Assembly (NCBI GenBank): GCA_963680875.1
Contig: OY804579.1
Span: forward strand, 56,371,718-56,435,717
Direction of reading: 5' to 3'
Length of the DNA: 64,000 nucleotides
From: Bathymodiolus brooksi
Taxonomy: Eukaryota; Mollusca; Bivalvia; Mytilida; Modiolidae
This document shows positions 58,470 through 64,000 of the stretch, in pieces; the first letter of the stretch is position 1; every line of letters begins with the position of its first letter. The translations under genes and the position numbers were made by a program. The notes below the pieces were generated by a model. It was not told the origin of the DNA. It did no database searches and saw nothing but the letters and a program-made list of their open reading frames with translations.

Positions 58470-58549
58470 GTTTGTAGTTGTTGACACATGTTGAAACAAA
58501 ATATATTCTTTTGCTCTCGGAATCCAGTAAAATATTCATCTTTTCAGTT

Positions 58550-58780
58550 GAGAGGTTGTGACCTCAATTATGTAGTAGTTGGATTTACATATAATTATGC
58601 AATCAATGCCGATTAGAGCTTAAGTTTGATTCCCACCAGTGACAAGGTCTCCTCAATATAACTTTATGTGATAAAGTGTGGCTTGCAGCAGTTTATTGGT
58701 TTTTGTTTTTGTTGGTATTTCTATTTTCTCGGACCACTATAATATTACTGAATTATTGTTTAAAAAAGTGATGTTAAACA
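58550..58780 (+). mobile_element. SINE-A, old diverged copy
   Basis: Shares TATGTAGTAGTTGGATTTAC, TTATGTGATAAAGTG and the tail position, but is heavily substituted. Confidence 0.5.
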
Positions 58781-58937
58781 ACCCACAATCCATTTATAAA
58801 AAAAAACTGATTGACCTACTCCTGCACTATTGTGACTATTGTGACTCAGCATATTTTTTTCCCTTCCAAAGCACCTCGTTTTTTATGGGTTTCACGTTTC
58901 TCAATCTTAAGTTGTTGTGAAGAGTTTTATATATGTA

Positions 58938-59824
58938 AGACTCAGATCAACGTCCAGTCTCTAATCGATGTCCAATCCACAAATCAGCGTCCAATTCTCA
59001 AATATATGGCCGTTTTTCACTTTCTCAAATCAACGTCCAATTACGTCACTGACGTATTCTTTAAATGACATCACACCCGTTAGGGCATGGTTTTTGAAAC
59101 AATGATGGAAAAGGGGCAAGACCAGATTCCAGATGAGGGGTTCTTGATGACAAAAATACCTATGTATTTTTTAGTTACTGTGGATAAAATCATATTGTGT
59201 TTAGGAGTACTTCTACTTTAGTGAACCCTAACCCTAACTTAGCCTTAGCCCTAATCCTAACCTTAACCCTAACCTTAATCCTAACCCTAACCTTAACCCT
59301 AACTTACCCATAGCCCTAATCCTAACCTTAACCTTAACCCTAACCTTAATCCTAACCTTAATCCTAACCCTAAGCCTAACCCTAACCCTAAACCTAACCT
59401 TAACCATAACCCTAAGCCTAACCTTAACCCTAAACCTATCCCTTTTGTTGTCATATCTGCATGGTAGCAAAATGAAAGGTTATGGGTCATGCGCTTTGAT
59501 AATTACAATATCTTGGGTCCGCCAAAGTAGATTCTACCCCTTATTGATAATATTAATATTAAAGAATGGGAAAATGCTTAAAAAAACAAACACACACAAA
59601 AACAACAACAAAAAACAACTTTAAGAAACAGATGGAAAAAAAACACGCAAAACAAAACTGTCATTACAGTTATTTTTGATGGCAAGCTTTGATCGTGTAA
59701 ACGGGCCTATAGTTATGAGAGTTTGGAAAGGACGCCGATTTGAGAATATCCTAAAATTGGACCGTGATATGAGATAATGACGTCAGTGGACCCCGATTTG
59801 AGGAGTGGACGTTGATCTGAGTCT
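58938..59824. mobile_element. TIR element carrying a telomere-like array
   Basis: Inverted ends AGACTCAGATCAACGTCCA at 58938 and its complement at 59806-59824, with further GTCCA-type repeats inside both arms. About 887 bp. The centre holds a CCCTAA-like array (59223-59447). No coding frame. Superfamily not assigned; flanks are TATA-rich, so a target duplication cannot be defined. Confidence 0.65.
59223..59447. repeat. Degenerate interstitial telomere-like repeat (CCCTAA/TTAGGG)
   Basis: About 225 bp of CCCTAA, CCTTAA and CCTAAT hexamer variants, C-rich strand on +. Lies inside the TIR element 58938-59824. Minus-strand open frames rich in R, V and K are artefacts of the hexamer. Confidence 0.85.
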
Positions 59825-59845
59825 ATCATATATATCATTGTTTTT

Positions 59846-60382
59846 AGCTCACCTTGCCAAAGGCAATATGAGCTTTTGCCATCACTTGGCGTCCGTCGTT
59901 TGTTGTCTATCATCTGTTAACTTTTCACATTTTAATCTTCTCTGAAACCCATCAGCCAAATGAACTGAAACTTAGTAGGAAGCATCTATGGAAGGTCCTC
60001 TCTAAAGAGTACACATTTTGTTATAATCCATTACCAAACATGGCCCTCCACAGGCAATTCTTGTTTCTGATTGGCCAATTTTTTTAAATCTCCTCCTCTG
60101 AAAATGCTTTGCCAAATTTACCGAAACATGGCAGGAAGCATCTATGGTATGTCCTCTATGAAGATCCCTCATTTCGTTCCGATCGGCTAACAAACATGGC
60201 CACCACAGGCAATTCTTGTTTCTGATTGGTCGATATCTAAAAAATCTTCTCCTCTGAAACTGCCTAGCCAAATGAACCGAAACTTGGTAGGAAGCATCTA
60301 CATATATGGAAGGTTGTGTATTAAGTTTCCTCAAAGCAGAATGAAAGGTGAGCGACACAGGCTCAGCCCACTGAGCCTCTAG
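59846..60382 (+). mobile_element. Helentron-like element, second family, short copy
   Basis: 537-bp copy of the element at 30628-32114 with the same 5' AGCTCACCTTGCC, only about two to three internal units, and the same 3' end. The hairpin loop is inverted: GGCTCAG-CCCA-CTGAGCC versus TGGG in the longer copy. Ends TCTAG before TT. Confidence 0.73.
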
Positions 60383-60491
60383 TTTTCTTTTAGCCATTAT
60401 ATTGTCTGTCCTTTTTCGATTTATGGCTTCTGATTTATCTTCAAACTTTTTTTAATGATAAAAGATGTGGATAAACTATTCTACATTTATT

Positions 60492-60616
60492 GCATGCTGG
60501 TGAGAGAAATATGAAAATTTATTCACCCAAGAGTATCATATTCCCTGAGGGCAACGCCCGAGGGGAATTTGATACTCGTGGGTGAATAAATTTTCATATT
60601 TCCTGAACCCACATGC
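60492..60616. repeat. Large foldback palindrome
   Basis: 125 bp. Left GCATGCTGG, GAAATATGAAAATTTATTCA, CCC; right the complement. Central TTCCCTGAGGGCAACGCCCG AGGGGAA forms its own inner stem. Same overall design as 57282-57438. Confidence 0.9.
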
Positions 60617-60870
60617 TATGAATGTTTTATTATACCGAATGAAACCAAGAAAACACATACATGTAAAATACTGCTGGCAAGCATATTTTAAGTCCACTGG
60701 AACGTTGTCTCAGACATTTAAAAACCACATCCATTGTAACGGTCGCCTGCAAGTGATGCGTTCCGAGTGCCTCTGACGTTTTCCTGTCAAAGAACATTAA
60801 GTCTGGCGGGAAAACCTGTGAGGCTTCCGAGGGAGTGGAATATGATTTTTATTTCACGGAATATGATTTT

Positions 60871-63800
60871 TAGCTCACCTGACCCAAAGGGTCATGTGAG
60901 CTATTGCCATCACTTGGCGTCCGTCGTCGTCGTACGTCGTAAACTTTTTCAAAAATCTTCTCCTCTGAAAGTACTAGACCAATGGAAACCAAACTTGGTC
61001 TGAATCATTACTAGGGTGTCTAGTTTCAAAATTGTGTCCGGTGATGCCGTGCACCAACCAACATGGCCGCTGTTACTAAAAATAGAACATATGGTAAAAT
61101 TGCAGGTTTATGCTAATAACTCAAAAACCGTTAATAATATCAAAAATCTGACATGGGGCAAAAATGATCAGCACATCAAGATCTACCTACACTGCAATTT
61201 TGAAGTAAATCTGATTACCCATCTTGGAGTTATTGCCCTTTTTTCATCAAATTTGTAAAATTTTAATACTTTTCATCTTATATTTCAAAAACTATTAGAG
61301 ATAAAGGTTAACTTTAAATTGCAAAAATGTGCGGCATATCAAGATCTACCTACCCTGCAATTTTGAAGTAAATTTGATTACCCATCTTGGAGTTATTCCC
61401 CTTTTTTCATCAATTTTTTTTTTCATTTTAAAACTTTTTGTCTTATATTTCAAAAACTATTTAGAGATAGATGTTAAGTTTATTGCAAAAAAGTGCAGCA
61501 TATCAAGATCTACCTACCCTGCAATTTTGAAGTAAATCCCATTACCCATTTTGACCAATTATGCAAATTAGAAAAAAGGGGGGATGAAATTAAAAAAAAA
61601 TCTTCTCCTCTAAAACTACTGAGCCAATCTCAACCAAACTTTGCTGAAATGATCCTTAGGTGGTCCCCTTTCAAAATTGTGTCCGTCAGCGCCGTCCTGT
61701 ATCCAAGATGGCCGCCATTACTAAAAATAGAAATTTCTTCAAATGGCCAAAACTGCTCTATTTTAAGCCAGAAAGTGCCCAAATTTGAACTGTATAAGCA
61801 TAATGATGAGCTTTTTAACATATATTACAGGATTGTTTATGAACTTTGAACTTTGACCAATTATGCAAATTAGAAAAAAGGGGGGATGAAATTAAAAACA
61901 AATCTTCTCCTCTGAAAATACTGAGCCAATCTCAACCAAACTTTGCTGAAATGATCCTTAGGTGGTCCCCTTTCAAAATTGTGTCCGTCAGCGCCGTCCT
62001 GTATCCAAGATGGCCGCCATTACTAAAAATAGAAATTTCTTCAAATGGCCAAAGCTGCTCTATTTTAAGCCAGAAAGTGCCCAAATTTGAACTGTATAAG
62101 CATAATGATGAGCTTTTTAACATATATTACAGGATTGTTTATGAACTTTGAACTTTGACCGATTATGCAAATTAGAAAAAAGGGGGGATGAAATTAAAAA
62201 CAAATCTTCTCCTCTGAAAATACTGAGCCAATCTCAACCAAACTTTGCTGAAATGATCCTTAGGTGGTCCCCTTTCAAAATTGTGTCCGTCAGCGCCGTC
62301 CTGTATCCAAGATGGCCGCCATTATTAAAAATAGAAATTTCTTCAAATGGCCAAAACTACTCTATTTTAAGCCAGAAAGTGCCCAAATTTGAACTGTATA
62401 AGCATAATGATGAGCTTTTTAACATATATTACGGGATTTTTTATGAACTTTGAACTTTTACCGATTTTGACCGATTATGCAAATTAGAAAAAAGGGGGGA
62501 TGAAATTAAAAACAAATCTTCTCCTCTGAAACTATTGAGCCAATCTCAACCAAACTTTGCTGAAATGATCCTTAGGTGGTCCCCTTTCAAAATTGTGTCC
62601 ATCAGCGCCGTCCTGTATCCAAGATGGCCGCCATGACTAAAAATAGAAATTTCTTCAAATGGCCAAAACTGCTCTATTTTAAGCCAGAAAGTGCAGAAAG
62701 TGCCAAAATTTGAACTGTATAAGCATAATGATGAGCTTTTTAACATATATTACAGGATTTTTTATGAACTTTGAACTTTGACCGATTATGCAAATTAGAA
62801 AAAAGAGGGGATGAAATTAAAAACAAATTTTCTCCTCTGAAAATACTGAGCCAATCTCAACCAAACTTTGCTGAAATGATTCTTAGGTGGTCCCCTTTCA
62901 AAATTGTGTCCGTCAGCGCCGTCCTGTATCCAAGATGGCCGCCATTACTAAAAATAGAAATTTCTTCAAATGGCCAAAGCTGCTCTATTTTAAGCCAGAA
63001 AGTGCCCAAATTTGAACTGTATAAGCATAATGATGAGCTTTTTAACATATATTACGGGATTTTTTATGAACTTTGAACTTTTACCGATTTTGACCGATTA
63101 TGCAAATTAAAAAAAAGGGGGGATGAAATTAAAAACAAATCTTCTCCTCTGAAACTATTGAGCCAATCTCAACCAAACTTTGCTGAAATGATCCTTAGGT
63201 GGTCCCCTTTCAAAATTGTGTCCATCAGCGCCGTCCTGTATCCAAGATGGCCGCCATGACTAAAAATAGAAATTTCTTCAAATGGCCAAAACTGCTCTAT
63301 TTTAAGCCAGAAAGTGCCCAAATTTGAACTGTATAAGCATAATGATGAGCTTTTTAACATATATTACGGGATTGTTTATGAACTTTGAACTTTGACCGAT
63401 TATGCAAATTAGAAAAAAGGGGGGATGAAATTAAAAACAAATCTTCTCCTCTGAAAATACTGAGCCAATCTCAACCAAACTTTGCTGAAATGATCCTTAG
63501 GTGGTCCCCTTTCAAAATTGTGTCCGTCAGCGCCGTCCTGTATCCAAGATGGCCGCCATTACTAAAAATAGAAATTTCTTCAAATGGCCAAAACTACTCT
63601 ATTTTAAGCCAGAAAGTGCCCAAATTTGAACTGTATAAGCATAATGATGAGCTTTTTAACATATATTACAGGATTTTTTTATGAACTTTGAACTTTTACC
63701 GATTTTGACCGATTATGCAAATTAGAAAAAAGGGGGGATGAAATTAAAAACAAATCTTCTCCTCTGAAACTATTGAGCCAATCTCAACCAAACTTTGCTG

Positions 63801-64000
63801 AAATGATCCTTAGGTGGTCCCCTTTCAAAATTGTGTCCGTCAGCGCCGTCCTGTATCCAAGATGGCCGCCATGACTAAAAATAGAAATTTCTTCAAATGG
63901 CCAAAACTGCTCTATTTTAAGCCAGAAAGTGCAGAAAGTGCCCAAATTTGAACTGTATAAGCATAATGATGAGCTTTTTAACATATATTACAGGATTTTT
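60871..64000 (+). mobile_element. Helentron-like element, third family, 3' cut by window
   Basis: Starts AGCTCACCTGACCCAAAGGG and GCCATCACTTGGCGTCC, then divergent ~180-bp units (61030-61550) containing CATCAAGATCTACCTAC, then ~302-312 bp units from 61553 to the window end. Each long unit contains CCAAGATGGCCGCCAT and TATGCAAATTAGAAAAAAGG. The 3' end is beyond the window. No coding capacity. Confidence 0.7.
61553..64000 (+). repeat. 302-312 bp tandem array with two unit types
   Basis: Unit starts (GACC[A/G]ATTATGCAAATTAG) at 61553, 61855, 62157, 62469, 62780, 63092, 63394 and 63707. Type a reads CTGAAAATACTGAGCC and GCCGCCATTA. Type b reads CTGAAACTATTGAGCC and GCCGCCATGA, preceded by an extra TTTTACCGATT. 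From 62157 they alternate a-b-a-b-a-b, a dimeric higher-order repeat. Confidence 0.85.

Noticed and set aside
59234..59490. Minus-strand Arg/Val/Leu-rich frames
   Set aside because: Read-through of telomere-like hexamers.
61493..63984. Series of ~100-residue frames (NFAEMILRWSPFKIVSVSAVL...) on + and mirrored frames on -
   Set aside because: Same 302-312 bp unit read repeatedly on both strands; no gene.

Overview
The window is eukaryotic, AT-rich and intron-dominated. It most resembles a lophotrochozoan genome, probably a mollusc and perhaps a bivalve. This rests on (i) one large multi-exon gene for a HERC3/HERC4-type E3 ubiquitin ligase, (ii) three tRNA-derived SINE families sharing one central/tail domain, (iii) several families of non-autonomous elements built from internal ~150-330 bp tandem units with a 3' hairpin, like the pearl/Helentron-type elements described in bivalves, and (iv) a TTAGGG-type degenerate repeat. 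The species cannot be named from sequence alone.

The gene runs on the + strand from 3061 to 58469 and is open at both ends. I resolved 24 coding exons with GT-AG boundaries and matching phases. Exons 1-7 (3061-11840) encode most of an RCC1 beta-propeller with six RCC1 signature motifs. Exons 8 and 9 encode short lysine-rich linkers that look like duplicates of each other. Exons 10-18 (23867-43780) encode the HERC middle region. Exons 19a/19b-23 (47744-58469) encode the N-lobe of the HECT domain. The first propeller blade and the HECT C-lobe with its catalytic cysteine lie outside the window. I found no second host gene.

Region by region: 1-2215 is a Helentron-like element cut by the window edge. 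2300-16394 holds exons 1-8, SINEs, a 61-bp minisatellite, a hAT-like TIR element and a 53-bp array made from the 3' end of exon 7. 16395-20528 is a second Helentron-like copy carrying a nested 870-bp TIR element. 21005-22725 is a 20-bp array next to exon 9. 25067-25720 is a 39-bp array. 25946-29528 and 30628-32114 are further Helentron-like copies. 32455-34620 is a SINE split by another such element, with its tRNA-like head amplified about 17 times. 34931-36702 is a fourth element family. 36897-38556 holds two TIR elements, one with a broken THAP-like sequence. 39290-39895 is a 47-bp array copied from the end of exon 15. 42019-46609 holds two hAT elements, one with a decayed transposase. 47744-47911 is the duplicated HECT exon pair. 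50041-53121 is a hAT-like element with a Helentron-like copy nested inside. 54966-56640 is a 34-bp array. 56953-64000 is repeats only, ending in a 302-312 bp tandem array that continues past the window.

The most interesting points are the twin 48-nt HECT exons (one HERC3-like, one HERC4-like at the same motif), the duplicated basic linker exons, and two separate minisatellites built from exon ends with their splice donors, which place many decoy 5' splice sites downstream of the true ones.
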